The position numbers were made by a program, and so were the translations under genes. Below the pieces are notes generated by a model. The model searched no databases. It had not been told where the DNA came from and worked only from the letters and a program-made list of their open reading frames with translations. DNA of 64,000 nucleotides, from NCBI RefSeq assembly GCF_013450295.1, contig NZ_SKBR01000001.1, forward strand, positions 1,244,001-1,308,000, given 5' to 3'. Of this stretch, positions 1 through 8,282 are shown one piece after another; positions within the stretch are counted from its first letter, which is position 1; each line of letters starts with the position of its first letter. The DNA is from Streptomyces sp. AJS327. GTDB lineage: Bacteria; Actinomycetota; Actinomycetes; Streptomycetales; Streptomycetaceae.

Positions 1-706
1 CCAGCCAGGCGCCGAGGAACCCCAGCAGGAAACCGAGCACGTGCGCCAGATACGCCACCCCGGGGCCGTCCGCCGCGCCACGCAGCGCGCCCCACTGGAT
101 CGCCAGCCAGAACAGCAGCACCACCCAGGCGGGGAAGCGCAGCGGCAGGAAGAACAGGAACGGGAAGACGCTGGTGACCCGGGCGCGGGGAAAGAGGTAG
201 AGGAACGCCCCCAGGACCCCGGAGATGGCGCCGGAGGCGCCGACCACCGTCTCGTCCGAGTCGGCGTACGCGGCGGCGTAACCGAGCATCGCGAGGACAC
301 CGGTGCCCAGGTAGCAGAGCAGGAACCGCGGCCCGCCCATCCGCCGCTCCACCATGCCGCCGAAGACGAACAGGAAGAGCAGGTTGCCCAGCAGATGGGC
401 CCACGTCCCGTGCAGGAACATCGCCGTCAGGGGGGAGAGCAGCGGCCGCCACCCGCCGCCCCACAGCCGTCGGGGCAGCACTCCCCACCGTTCGAAGTAC
501 GCGTTCTGGGCCCGGTGCAACTCCTCGCCGGTGCCGTGGACGGGGAGGAGCCCGGAGGCCGGACCGACGAGGAACAGCAGGGCGCAGCAGCCGATCAGCC
601 CGTAGGTGAGCAGCGGGGGCCGGGGCCGGGAGGTGGCGTCGCGCCGCTGGCCACACCGCCCCCGGCCGCTGTCCGTGACTCCGGTGTCGCCCTCCGTGCC
701 GTCCAT
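1..706 (-). CDS. Rhomboid-family intramembrane serine protease (partial)
   Basis: The 3' end lies beyond the left edge; 235 codons are visible from the ATG at 706. The translation starts MDGTEGDTGVTDSGRG and has a basic cytoplasmic N-terminus and then several hydrophobic segments. Rhomboid hallmarks are present: the HGTWAHLLGN motif around residue 99, the nucleophile motif GASGAISG around residue 155, and the late-helix histidine in VAYLAHVLGF. Rhomboids cleave transmembrane substrates inside the membrane with a Ser-His dyad. The gene is transcribed leftwards, divergent from the zinc-ribbon gene. The substrate is unknown. Family assignment is firm from the Ser/His motifs; the exact start is less certain because no strong Shine-Dalgarno sequence precedes it. 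Confidence 0.85.
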   Translation of the reverse strand, partial: MDGTEGDTGVTDSGRGRCGQRRDATSRPRPPLLTYGLIGCCALLFLVGPASGLLPVHGTGEELHRAQNAYFERWGVLPRRLWGGGWRPLLSPLTAMFLHGTWAHLLGNLLFLFVFGGMVERRMGGPRFLLCYLGTGVLAMLGYAAAYADSDETVVGASGAISGVLGAFLYLFPRARVTSVFPFLFFLPLRFPAWVVLLFWLAIQWGALRGAADGPGVAYLAHVLGFLLGFLGAWL

Positions 707-874
707 GTGCGGATCATGACCGCTCGCTCAGTGGGCATGCTCCTCGACACACGAGGAGGTCGGCAGGCCGTAGGGTTGAGGACACCTTGCATGCTCCTTA
801 CACCGGTCAGCCCGGCGACCGGCCGCACGACCGACAGTCCGAGACACGATGAACGAAGGAATGAGGAAACGACG

Positions 875-1114
875 ATGGCGGTGCCCACCCCGACGGCCGA
901 CACCCGCTGGCGCTGCACGCTCTGCGGCAACCTCACCCGGTTCGACGTGACCCGGTCCAGCAAAGTCGTCGAGTACGTCCATCTGGACCTGGCGGGGGAG
1001 CCGAAGATAGAGGAGCGCGAGGTGCTCAGTGAGAGCATCGAGGCGGTGCGCTGCCGCTGGTGCAACGCCGTGGACGAGGTCGAGCTGGTGGACCGCCCGG
1101 GCGCACAGGTCTGA
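875..1114 (+). CDS. Small zinc-ribbon-like protein
   Basis: A 79-residue protein starting MAVPTPTADTRWRCTLCG. It carries two CxxC pairs, CTLC near residue 16 and CRWC near residue 62, the classical arrangement of a four-cysteine zinc ribbon. The ATG at 875 is chosen because GAGGAAA lies at a sensible distance upstream and the sequence before it in the same frame has no coding character. The stop is 19 nt before the NYN-domain gene, so the two are probably co-transcribed. Small ribbons of this kind are often nucleic-acid-binding or adaptor proteins, but no function can be read directly. The family is common in Streptomyces as a hypothetical protein. Confidence 0.8.
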   Translation: MAVPTPTADTRWRCTLCGNLTRFDVTRSSKVVEYVHLDLAGEPKIEEREVLSESIEAVRCRWCNAVDEVELVDRPGAQV

Positions 1115-1133
1115 GGAACGGCGGGTGTGAGCG

Positions 1134-2681
1134 GTGGTGGAGAGGACGGGCGACGAGCGCGGTCTCCCGGACGGGCGAGCCGATCCGGAGGGGGCGCGGG
1201 CTCCGTCCGGCTCCGCTGACGCCCCGCCCGCGGGGGGAGGAGACTCCACCGCGGGAGGGTCCGCCGACGGCGGGACCCCCGCCGGGGCCGCCCCCGGACA
1301 CCCCGCCGGGATCGGGTCCTCCGCCGGGGAGGCTGGGTCCTCGGGATCCTCAGGGTCCCCCGCCGAGGGGGCCGAGGCGCTCGACGGCCCGCTGCCGGAG
1401 GGTGTCCGCCGCCGGGTGATCGCGCTCACCGGGGACGTCGTCGGGGGGCTCACCGTCGGTGAACTCCCGGCCCCGCTCCGGCAGTACGCCCGGTTCACCC
1501 CACAGCGCCGCGCGAAGTTCGGCGGCAACGCGATGGCCGCGTCGCTGGAGAGTGACGCGGCCTTCCGGCACCGGATCGCCGCCCGCCTGCGGGAGCGGCT
1601 CCCGGATCTGACCGGGGCCATGGAGGAGGGGACGCCGCCCCCGGCCGCCGATCCGGTGGACGTGGCGGCCGTCGCGTACGTCCTGCGGCCGGACGGCTGG
1701 GTCAAGCTGGTGGCCGCCGCCGGTGAGGAGGCCCAGCGCGCCCGCGCCGAACGCGCCGACGAGGAGACGCAGGCCGAACTGGCCCGGCTCCGGAGCGAAC
1801 TGGCGGACGCCCGCGCGGAGTCGCGGTCACAGGCCCACCGGATCCGCGCCGAGGCGGACGCGCTCCGCAAGGAACTGGAGTCCACCCGGCGGAAGTTGCG
1901 CAGCGCGCAGAACGACGTCCAGCGTGGCGAGGCGGCCGTGCGCAAGGCCCGCGCCGAGGTGGAGTCGGCGCGGGCGGAGGCCGCGGCCGAGCGGACGGCC
2001 GCGGAGAACGAGGCGCGGCGGCTCCGCGCCCGGCTCTCCGAGGCGGACGCGGCGCTGGAGGCCGGGCGGCGCGCGGCCCGGGAGAGCCGCAGCATCGAGG
2101 ACATGCGGGTGCGGCTGCTGCTGGACACGGTGCTCGACGCGGCCCGGGGGCTGCGCCGCGAGCTGGCCCTGCCCCCCGTGGAGGAGCGTCCGGCGGACGC
2201 GGTGGACGCCGTGCGGCCGGGACGGGTCTCGCCCAACGAGGTCGCCGCGCGCGCCCTGTCCGCGACCGATCCGGCGCTGCTCGACCAGCTGCTCGCGCTG
2301 CCGCAGGCGCATCTGCTGGTGGACGGCTACAACGTCACAAAGTCCGGGTATCCGACGATCCCGCTGGAGAAGCAGCGGATGCGGCTGCTGGGCGGACTCG
2401 CGGTGCTGGCCGCCCAGTCGGGCGCCGAGATCACCTGCGTGTTCGACGGGGCGGACCTGGCGGCGCCGGTCCTGCTCGCGCCGCCGCGCGGGGTACGGGT
2501 GCTGTTCTCCAAGTCCGGGCAGACCGCGGACGAACTCATCGACCAGCTCGTGCGGGCCGAACCCCCGGGCCGTCCGGTGCTGGTGGTCTCCTCCGACCGG
2601 GAGGTCGCGGAGGGCTGCGCCGCGGTCGGTGGCCGCCCGGTGGCCTCGGCCACGCTGCTCAACCGACTCGCCCGCACCTGA
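1134..2681 (+). CDS. NYN-domain (PIN-like) RNA-binding/nuclease protein
   Basis: 515 residues from a GTG at 1134 (a second GTG follows directly). The N-terminus is acidic and Gly/Pro-rich. About residues 210-320 form a charged Ala/Arg/Glu-rich coiled coil. The C-terminal ~140 residues are an NYN/YacP-like PIN fold: LLVDGYNVTKSGYP supplies the first acidic residue, then ITCVFDGAD, and ADELIDQLV and VVSSDREVAEG complete the usual acidic set. YacP/Rae1-type NYN proteins are metal-dependent ribonucleases that cut mRNA or tRNA, sometimes on the ribosome, so an RNase role is inferred. It follows the zinc-ribbon gene by 19 nt. The last codons merge into a ~20-bp repeat array that continues past the stop. 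Confidence 0.85.
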   Translation: MVERTGDERGLPDGRADPEGARAPSGSADAPPAGGGDSTAGGSADGGTPAGAAPGHPAGIGSSAGEAGSSGSSGSPAEGAEALDGPLPEGVRRRVIALTGDVVGGLTVGELPAPLRQYARFTPQRRAKFGGNAMAASLESDAAFRHRIAARLRERLPDLTGAMEEGTPPPAADPVDVAAVAYVLRPDGWVKLVAAAGEEAQRARAERADEETQAELARLRSELADARAESRSQAHRIRAEADALRKELESTRRKLRSAQNDVQRGEAAVRKARAEVESARAEAAAERTAAENEARRLRARLSEADAALEAGRRAARESRSIEDMRVRLLLDTVLDAARGLRRELALPPVEERPADAVDAVRPGRVSPNEVAARALSATDPALLDQLLALPQAHLLVDGYNVTKSGYPTIPLEKQRMRLLGGLAVLAAQSGAEITCVFDGADLAAPVLLAPPRGVRVLFSKSGQTADELIDQLVRAEPPGRPVLVVSSDREVAEGCAAVGGRPVASATLLNRLART

Positions 2682-2780
2682 ACTCGGCCGCCCGCACCTG
2701 AACTCGGTTGCCGCGCCTGGACTCGGGCGCTCCGTACCCGAACTCGGCCGCCGCGCGCGAACTCGCCCGCCCGGCGCCGC
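2661..2780. repeat. Imperfect ~20-bp repeat array across the NYN gene stop codon
   Basis: The core ACTCG recurs at 2666, 2682, 2702, 2721, 2742 and 2761, giving periods of 16, 20, 19, 21 and 19 bp. Spacers are GC-rich and similar to one another, for example CCGCCCGCACCTGA. The first copy encodes the last residues of the NYN protein, and the remaining copies lie beyond its stop at 2681. It looks like slippage-generated minisatellite sequence; no function is evident. Confidence 0.6.
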
Positions 2781-3171
2781 CGTCGGGAGCCCCGCCCGAA
2801 CTCCGCGTCCGGGCACCCCTGTTGAGCATCGGTGGCCGAGCGCCCGTCCGGTCGCGGCGGCTGGCCCGGGCGTGGGCGCGGCCGCTTTCGCGGAGCAGCG
2901 TTCCCGCGCTCCGGCGCCGAACTCCGGGGCGTACGGCGCCCGGAGAGTCCCGTGCGCCCCCATATGCCGCCATCCTCCCGGTGTGCGTCCGGCCGCTCCG
3001 GGTGGCGGAAGCGGAGTGTGGGGGGAACGTGGAGAGCGGGCGGTGAGCGGGGTGGGAGAGGTGAACGTCGTGTTGTGGGCCGGATGTTGCGCGGTCCGTG
3101 ACACGCTTGTCGCTCCGCGTGCCGAACGGGTAAAGAATGCCGTTCCCGGACAGGTTTTTTCCCGGGGGGAT
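2781..3171. other. GC-rich intergenic sequence before the first NlpC/P60 gene
   Basis: Open frames here on both strands are low-complexity Arg/Pro/Ala and have no recognisable domain, so I call no gene. The last third, from about 3060, becomes less GC-rich and contains TAAAGAATG and a T6 run near 3155, consistent with a promoter-proximal region. Confidence 0.5.
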
Positions 3172-3201
3172 TTGATCCGATCAGTTTGACGTGGCTAGTG
3201 T
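3172..3201 (+). promoter_or_regulatory. Candidate housekeeping promoter for the first NlpC/P60 gene
   Basis: TTGATC at 3172-3177 and TAGTGT at 3196-3201 are separated by 18 bp, close to the Streptomyces HrdB consensus (TTGACN, TAGNNT). Transcription from about 3208 would give a leader of roughly 130 nt. Confidence 0.5.
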
Positions 3202-3208
3202 CTGGCCC

Positions 3209-3338
3209 GAACCTCCGCTCGGTTGATCACCTATCCGGGGTGACGGCGGGGGCCCGCCTAGTTCCGCGAAGTCCTCCCGACGGCGCGGAGCCGGAGTGAC
3301 TAACCGGCAGGCGGCTGAGGAAGAAGGAGATCGCCCCA
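3209..3338 (+). promoter_or_regulatory. Long, possibly structured leader of the NlpC/P60 gene
   Basis: The interval holds several GC-rich complementary blocks and ends with the Shine-Dalgarno GAAGAAGGAGA at 3320-3330. Its 3' part (GGAGCCGGAGTGACTAACCG, then GCAGGCGG) loosely resembles the closing segment of c-di-AMP (ydaO) riboswitches, and GGGGTGACGG at 3237-3246 resembles the ydaO GGGGTGAAT box. c-di-AMP riboswitches are known upstream of Streptomyces wall-hydrolase genes. The usual 5' half of the aptamer is not clear here, so this is only a candidate. Confidence 0.3.
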
Positions 3339-4367
3339 GTGGCGTCCCACCGTCGTCCCAAGCAGCCGAGCCGCACCCGGGTGAGTGTCTTCACCATGAC
3401 CGCCGCCGCGGCTGTCGCGCTCACCTCCCAGGCAGCACACGCCGACCCGACTCCCTCCAAGAAGGAGGTCAAGAAGAAGGTCGACAAGCTGTACGAGGAG
3501 GCCGAGGGGGCGACCGAGAAGTACAACGGCGCCAAGGAGAAGCACAAGAAGCTCCAGAAGCAGGTCAACAACCTCCAGGACTCCGTGGCCCGCGGTCAGG
3601 GTTCGCTGAACTCCATGCGGGACGGCCTCGGTTCGATGGCCACCGCGCAGTACCGCACCGGGGGCGTCGACCCGTCCGTCCAGCTGTTCCTCTCCTCCGA
3701 CCCGGACAACTACCTCGACCGGGCCGCGACGATGGACCAGCTGAGCGGCAAGCAGGCCGAGGCCCTCAAGAAGATCAAGAACAAGCAGCGCGGCCTGGCG
3801 CAGAAGCGTCAGGAAGCCTCGGACAAGCTGAAGGATCTCGCCGAGACCCGCAAGGAACTCGGCAGCAAGAAGAAGAAGATCCAGGGCAAGCTCGCCGAGG
3901 CCCGTGAACTGCTCAACTCGCTCACCGCCGAGGAGCGTGAGGAACTCGCCGAGGACGAGGAGCGCGCCAACCGCGACTCCAACGACCGCGTCGAGCTGGG
4001 CGACGACAAGTCCGCCTCACAGCGGGCGGCCGCCGCCTTCAACGCGGCCAAGACCAAGATCGGCACCCCCTACGTCTGGGGCGCCACCGGCCCCAGCTCC
4101 TTCGACTGCTCCGGGCTCACCTCCTGGGCGTACAAGCAGGCGGGCGTCTCGCTCCCGCGGATCTCCCAGGACCAGGCGAACGTCGGCACCCGGCTGGGCA
4201 AGGGCGAACTGGCCCCGGGCGACCTCGTCTTCTTCTACGACGACCTGCACCACGTCGGCTTCTACGCCGGGAACGGGCAGATCCTGCACGCCCCCAAGCC
4301 CGGCGCGAACGTGCGGTACGAGTCGATCAACAACATGCCGTTCATGTTCGGCCAGCGGGTCGGCTGA
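3339..4367 (+). CDS. Secreted NlpC/P60 peptidoglycan endopeptidase
   Basis: 342 residues from a GTG at 3339, preceded by GAAGAAGGAGA. A basic N-terminus and a hydrophobic Ala-rich segment end in AHA, giving a likely signal-peptidase site near residue 34. Residues ~38-215 are a Lys/Glu-rich coiled coil. The C-terminal NlpC/P60 domain has the catalytic Cys257 in SSFDCSGL, His305 in HHVGFYAG and the third polar residue His317 in ILHAPKPG. Such enzymes cut stem-peptide bonds, often between D-Glu and the diamino acid, outside the membrane. The coiled-coil plus NlpC/P60 layout matches actinobacterial RipA-like proteins. A paralogue follows 477 bp downstream, indicating a tandem duplication with divergence. 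Confidence 0.93.
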   Translation: MASHRRPKQPSRTRVSVFTMTAAAAVALTSQAAHADPTPSKKEVKKKVDKLYEEAEGATEKYNGAKEKHKKLQKQVNNLQDSVARGQGSLNSMRDGLGSMATAQYRTGGVDPSVQLFLSSDPDNYLDRAATMDQLSGKQAEALKKIKNKQRGLAQKRQEASDKLKDLAETRKELGSKKKKIQGKLAEARELLNSLTAEEREELAEDEERANRDSNDRVELGDDKSASQRAAAAFNAAKTKIGTPYVWGATGPSSFDCSGLTSWAYKQAGVSLPRISQDQANVGTRLGKGELAPGDLVFFYDDLHHVGFYAGNGQILHAPKPGANVRYESINNMPFMFGQRVG

Positions 4368-4420
4368 CCCACTCGCCTCCAGAGGCTCCCTCTTCCTCGC
4401 ATTCCCCGCATCCCCGCACC

Positions 4421-4444
4421 GCGCCGCCCGCCCCCGGGCGGCGC
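4421..4444 (+). terminator. Hairpin terminator after the first NlpC/P60 gene
   Basis: GCGCCGCCCG at 4421-4430 pairs perfectly with CGGGCGGCGC at 4435-4444 around a C4 loop, 54 nt after the stop. There is no U-tract, as is usual in Streptomyces. Confidence 0.55.
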
Positions 4445-4844
4445 GCCCGTGGGGCGCCCGCACGCACCGGACCGGCCGGACCGCCGCCGGTCGGTTCGCC
4501 GTGCCTCCGCCGCCGCGCGTCGGTGTGCGCCCGCACCGCGCTCCACCGGCGTTCACCGCGCTCCCGGGCGCGCGCCGCGATCCGTCCCGTCGCCCCTCGC
4601 GCCGTCCGGTGGCCACCGGACGTCCGCCGCCCCGCGCCGCCGCCGCGGGCGGACGGTAGCGCGTCGTTCGTGCGGGTGAATCGCCCCGGACTCCGATGAC
4701 GTCGAACCCCGTCGATGACCTGCGTCGTCGGCGGGGCTCGCCGGTGCGCCCCGAACATCCGCCTCCCGCGCGGATCGTGGACCCTCCGTCACGGCGCCGC
4801 TACATTGCGGGCGCAGTCGCCTAGCGGAAGGGACCCGTCCTCCA
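4445..4844. other. Intergenic region between the two NlpC/P60 genes
   Basis: No supported gene. The stretch 4660-4840 is less uniform in composition and probably contains the promoter of the second hydrolase. The interval has repeated GTCG/GACG words around 4690-4735, but I cannot fix the -35/-10 boxes. Confidence 0.4.
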
Positions 4845-5900
4845 GTGGCATCGCACCGGTCACCCCGAACTTCCCGTGCCTGGCGGCCGGGCCATGGCTG
4901 GTCCGGCCGGGCCGCCGCCCTCACGGCCGCCGCGGCCGGAGCCGCCGCCGTGCTCCCGGCCACCCCCGCCGGGGCCGAGCCCGAAGCCGAGGCCGATCGG
5001 CCCACCGGGATCAACGCCCGGGTCGACCGGCTGTACGAGCGGGCCGAGGGCGCCATCGAGGCGTACAACGCGGTGGCCGAGCGGACCCGGGCGCTCCGCC
5101 TCCAGGCCGAGCGGGCGCAGGACCGGATCGCGCGCGGCCAGGCCCAGGTGAACCGGATGCGAGGCGCGCTCGCCGCACTGGCGGGCGCGGAGTACCGCTC
5201 CAGCGGGCTCGACCCGTCGCTGGCGCTGCTGCTCACCGAGGACCCGGGCGGCTATCTCGACAAGGCCGCGACCCTCGACCGCATCGGCAGTCTCCAGCGC
5301 GGGAAGATCCGCCAACTCCAGGGCGTCACCCGGGTACTGGATCAGCGGCGGTCGGAGGCGGCGGACAAGCTCGTCCGGCTGGAGCGGGAGCGGCGGGAGC
5401 TGAAGCGGCGTAAGCAGGAGGTCCGGCGGAAGCTCGGCTCGGCGCGGCGGCTGCTCAACCAGCTCACCTCCGAGCAGCGGGCCGAGCGGGAGCGGGCGGC
5501 CCGCGGCGCCGCGCGGACCGTCCTCGGCGGTGCCGAGCAGAAGCTCTCCGGGCGGGCGGGCGCGGCGGTCGCCGCGGTGCGGTCGGTGATCGGCGCCCCC
5601 TACTCCTGGGGTGCGAGCGGCCCGTCCTCCTTCGACTGCTCCGGACTGACGCAGTGGGCCTACCGGCAGGCGGGGGTGGCGCTGCCCCGCACCTCGCAGG
5701 GGCAGCGCTCGGCCGGGAGCCGGGTGCCGCTCGGTCAGGCCCAGCCGGGCGACCTGGTGCTGTACCGGGAGGACGCCAGCCACGTCGGGATGTACGTCGG
5801 TGGGGGCCGGGTGGTGCACGCGCCGTACCCGGGCGCCTCGGTGCGCTTTGACCCGGTGGGCATGATGCCGGTCTCGGCGGTCGTCCGCCCCGGCTCCTGA
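4845..5900 (+). CDS. Secreted NlpC/P60 peptidoglycan endopeptidase (second copy)
   Basis: 351 residues from a GTG at 4845 with GGAAGGGA upstream at 4826-4833. A signal sequence with an Ala-rich core ends near PAGAEPEAEA (about residue 45). An Arg/Glu-rich coiled coil follows, and then an NlpC/P60 domain with Cys265 (SSFDCSGL), His313 (ASHVGMYVGG) and His325 (VVHAPYPG). It keeps the architecture of its upstream neighbour, but its coiled coil is Arg-rich where the first copy is Lys-rich, so the duplication is old. Expected to cut peptidoglycan stem peptides outside the cell. The fixed 11-nt spacing to the ribosome-binding site supports the start. Confidence 0.92.
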   Translation: MASHRSPRTSRAWRPGHGWSGRAAALTAAAAGAAAVLPATPAGAEPEAEADRPTGINARVDRLYERAEGAIEAYNAVAERTRALRLQAERAQDRIARGQAQVNRMRGALAALAGAEYRSSGLDPSLALLLTEDPGGYLDKAATLDRIGSLQRGKIRQLQGVTRVLDQRRSEAADKLVRLERERRELKRRKQEVRRKLGSARRLLNQLTSEQRAERERAARGAARTVLGGAEQKLSGRAGAAVAAVRSVIGAPYSWGASGPSSFDCSGLTQWAYRQAGVALPRTSQGQRSAGSRVPLGQAQPGDLVLYREDASHVGMYVGGGRVVHAPYPGASVRFDPVGMMPVSAVVRPGS

Positions 5901-6244
5901 CGCCCGGACCCCGGCCGACCTGGCGCGATCGCCCGGGCGCCCACGGGGTGTGATCCGGAACCGCCGTGCGGCGCCCGGCGGTTGGCGAACCGGAGGCGGG
6001 GCGGCGCCTCCACGGAAGTGCGGCGGCGGAGGTTCCGGCGGCTGGCGGGGGCGCGTCCCCGGTCGGCCGACGGGGGCTTCCCGCTCCGGCCGGAGACGGC
6101 GGACGGACGAGGGGCGGACGGCGGACGGACGCGGAACCGTCCGAACCGGCGGAGCGGCGGCGAAGGGTCGAGGACGGACCTCGCGGACGGTCCGGCTCCG
6201 GTATTCGGTCAACCGTGGCCGGTTCTTGCCCTTTCCGGGTGGGT
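5901..6244. other. Intergenic region before the lipoprotein gene
   Basis: No gene supported. CGCCCGG at 5901-5907 could pair with CCGGGCG at 5933-5939 just after the hydrolase stop and may act as a weak terminator. The rest is GGCGGA/CGGACG-rich sequence without a recognisable element. Confidence 0.4.
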
Positions 6245-7552
6245 ATGTCCGCCGCGTACGATCACCGGGTGGTGGCGCGAGGGCGGGAGCACGGGACATG
6301 GCGGACTCTGCCGACGGCGCTCGCCGTCGCCCTCGTGGCGGGACTGGCCACCGCCTGCGGTCAGCCGGGCGAAGGCGCGGACGGCACCCGGGGCTCCGTG
6401 CAGCGGGTGCTGGACCAGCAGGCCGCCGCGGTCCGCGAGGGTGACGAACGCCGGTTCCTCGCCGCGGTCGACAGCGGAGCGGAGGAGTACCGCACCCGGC
6501 AGCGCGTGGTGTTCCGGAACCTGCGGAAGCTTCCGCTGGCGGAGCTGAGCCACGTGGTGGACGAGGTCTCCGGCGTCCACCGCACCGGAGGCCCGAGGAC
6601 GGGGCAACCGCGGGTGCGCGAGGGCGAGTCCGTCACCGCGCGGGTCCGGCTGCGCTACCGCCTCAGCGGGTACGACACGGAACCGGTCATCGCGAACGAG
6701 CGGCTGACCTTCGTACGCCGTGCTGACCGCTGGTATCTCCACTCCGAAGCCCCGGGCAGCCGGAGCCAGTTATGGGAGCAGGGCGAGCTGTCAGTCGTCG
6801 AGGGGGACCGCAGTCTGGTGCTCGGCGTCGGCGCCGGTCGCGCGAGCCTGAAACGCTTCACCCGGGTCGCGGACGGGGCGGTGCGCGCCGTCAACCGGTC
6901 CTGGCCGCGCCAGTGGCCCGGGCGGATGGTGCTGGAAGCCCCCCGGAACCTGCGGGACATGGCCCGGCTGCTGGACGGCACCCCCGAGACGTACCAGGGC
7001 ATCGCCGCCGTCACCACCGGCACGGCCGAGAGCGACCGGGGCGCCCCCGCCGACCGCGTGGTCGTCAACCCCGAGGCGTACGGGCTGCTCGGCCCGAGCG
7101 GGCGGCGTTCGGTGCTGACCCACGAGGCGGTGCACGTCGCCACCCGCGCCCACACCACCTCCGGCACCCCGCTGTGGCTGTCCGAGGGCGTGGCGGACTG
7201 GGTCGGCTACCGGGGCAGCGGGCGGACGGCTACGGCGGCCGCGCCGGTGCTGACCCGCTTCGTCCGGGGTGCCGACGGCGTCGGAGGCGCGGCCCCCGCA
7301 CGGCTCCCCGGCGACCGCGCCTTCCGGTTCGGCCGGGACCCGGAGGCGCTGGGACGGGCGTACGAGGGGGGCTGGCTGGCCTGCCGCATGATCGCCGAAC
7401 GCTGGGGCGAGCGGCGGCTGATCGACCTCTACCTCACGGTCGGCGAGGGCGAGCGCCCGGAGATCGACCGGGCGCTGCGGGAGGTGCTCGGAATCGGGGA
7501 GGCGGAGTTCACCGAGCGCTGGCGCGCCTACGTGGAGGACGAACTCGGCTGA
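6245..7552 (+). CDS. Lipoprotein with HEXXH metallopeptidase-like domain (peptidase MA type)
   Basis: From the ATG at 6245 the product is 435 residues with a hydrophobic signal ending in LATAC, a lipobox with the lipidated Cys at residue 38. An N-terminal half resembling an SnoaL/NTF2-like fold (LRKLPLAELSHVV onwards) is followed by a gluzincin-like motif: HEAVH (His293, Glu294, His297) and a downstream Glu314 in WLSEGVADW. This fits zinc peptidase MA-like proteins anchored outside the membrane. Start choice is uncertain: TACGAT at 6256-6261 could drive a leaderless message beginning at the GTG at 6269 or 6272, which would still leave a complete signal peptide. Substrate unknown. Confidence 0.8.
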   Translation: MSAAYDHRVVARGREHGTWRTLPTALAVALVAGLATACGQPGEGADGTRGSVQRVLDQQAAAVREGDERRFLAAVDSGAEEYRTRQRVVFRNLRKLPLAELSHVVDEVSGVHRTGGPRTGQPRVREGESVTARVRLRYRLSGYDTEPVIANERLTFVRRADRWYLHSEAPGSRSQLWEQGELSVVEGDRSLVLGVGAGRASLKRFTRVADGAVRAVNRSWPRQWPGRMVLEAPRNLRDMARLLDGTPETYQGIAAVTTGTAESDRGAPADRVVVNPEAYGLLGPSGRRSVLTHEAVHVATRAHTTSGTPLWLSEGVADWVGYRGSGRTATAAAPVLTRFVRGADGVGGAAPARLPGDRAFRFGRDPEALGRAYEGGWLACRMIAERWGERRLIDLYLTVGEGERPEIDRALREVLGIGEAEFTERWRAYVEDELG

Positions 7553-7687
7553 CCCGCCCCCGACCTCCCGTTCCTGGTCTCCCGTCGCCGCGCCGTTCCG
7601 CCGTCCCGTCTTCGCGCCGCCGCGTGGTGGTGGGTCGGGCGATGGGCCGCCGGTTTCCGGGACTCCCGTAGGGCGGTGGCGGGCGGT

Positions 7688-8221
7688 TCACCTCTGCGGG
7701 ATGGTGGCGCGGGGCTGGCCGCAGCCGATGCGTCGTATCTCCGCCGTCGCGTAGCGCTGGAGCAGACGCCGCACCTTCGCGTCCGATCGGTCGCGTCGGA
7801 TCGAAGGAGGGGAACTCCACCGTTCGTCGTCGGCACTCCAGGCTCCCCAGCAGAACCGCTGGGTCCCGGTGTTCGGCTCGTGGGTGAGGCCGTAGGCGAG
7901 CGCCGGGGAGCCGGAGCCCGGATCGGGCGCGTCCGGGGCAGGCGCGTCGGGATCGGGTGCGTCCGGGTCGGCGGTGCTGGATGGGGTTGTGGTGGCCTCG
8001 GACTCCGGTGTGGTGGCCTCGGGGCTTGTCTCCGCCCGGGTCCGCCCGGTCGGTCCCGGTGGGTGGCTCCTGGTCGGCTTCGCGGTTCCGGGGGTCCGCG
8101 TTCTCGCCTGGCATGGGTCTCCGTGGTGTCGGTCGGGGAGGCGGGGGCCGGGAGGGCTCCGCGACGAGGGGTCGGGGCTGACCGGCGGCCACGGCGTACG
8201 GACGGGGGAGCGCGGTGCCAC
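7688..8221 (-). CDS. Hypothetical Pro/Thr/Asp-rich protein
   Basis: A possible 177-residue product. The N-terminal ~90 residues are Pro/Thr/Arg-rich, followed by an acidic repeat (DPDAPDPDAPAPDAPDP). The C-terminal ~75 residues look like genuine protein: GTQRFCWGAWSADDERW and AKVRRLLQRYATAEIRR, with good codon usage to the stop. It lies 61 nt downstream of the GT87 gene on the same strand. The N-terminal half is doubtful: another frame, from an ATG at 8115 to about 8000, also looks coding, so this could be a frameshifted gene or have a different start. I recognise no family. Confidence 0.4.
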   Translation of the reverse strand: MAPRSPVRTPWPPVSPDPSSRSPPGPRLPDRHHGDPCQARTRTPGTAKPTRSHPPGPTGRTRAETSPEATTPESEATTTPSSTADPDAPDPDAPAPDAPDPGSGSPALAYGLTHEPNTGTQRFCWGAWSADDERWSSPPSIRRDRSDAKVRRLLQRYATAEIRRIGCGQPRATIPQR

Positions 8222-8282
8222 ATCGACGGCAACCGGTTCGCGGGGGTGGGCTGGTGTGGCCCGGAGCGGTGCGGGCCGCGAT

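Noticed and set aside
728..2236. Ser/Arg-rich 502-codon minus-strand frame opposite the NYN gene
   Set aside because: Composition is that of the complementary third frame of a GC-rich gene.
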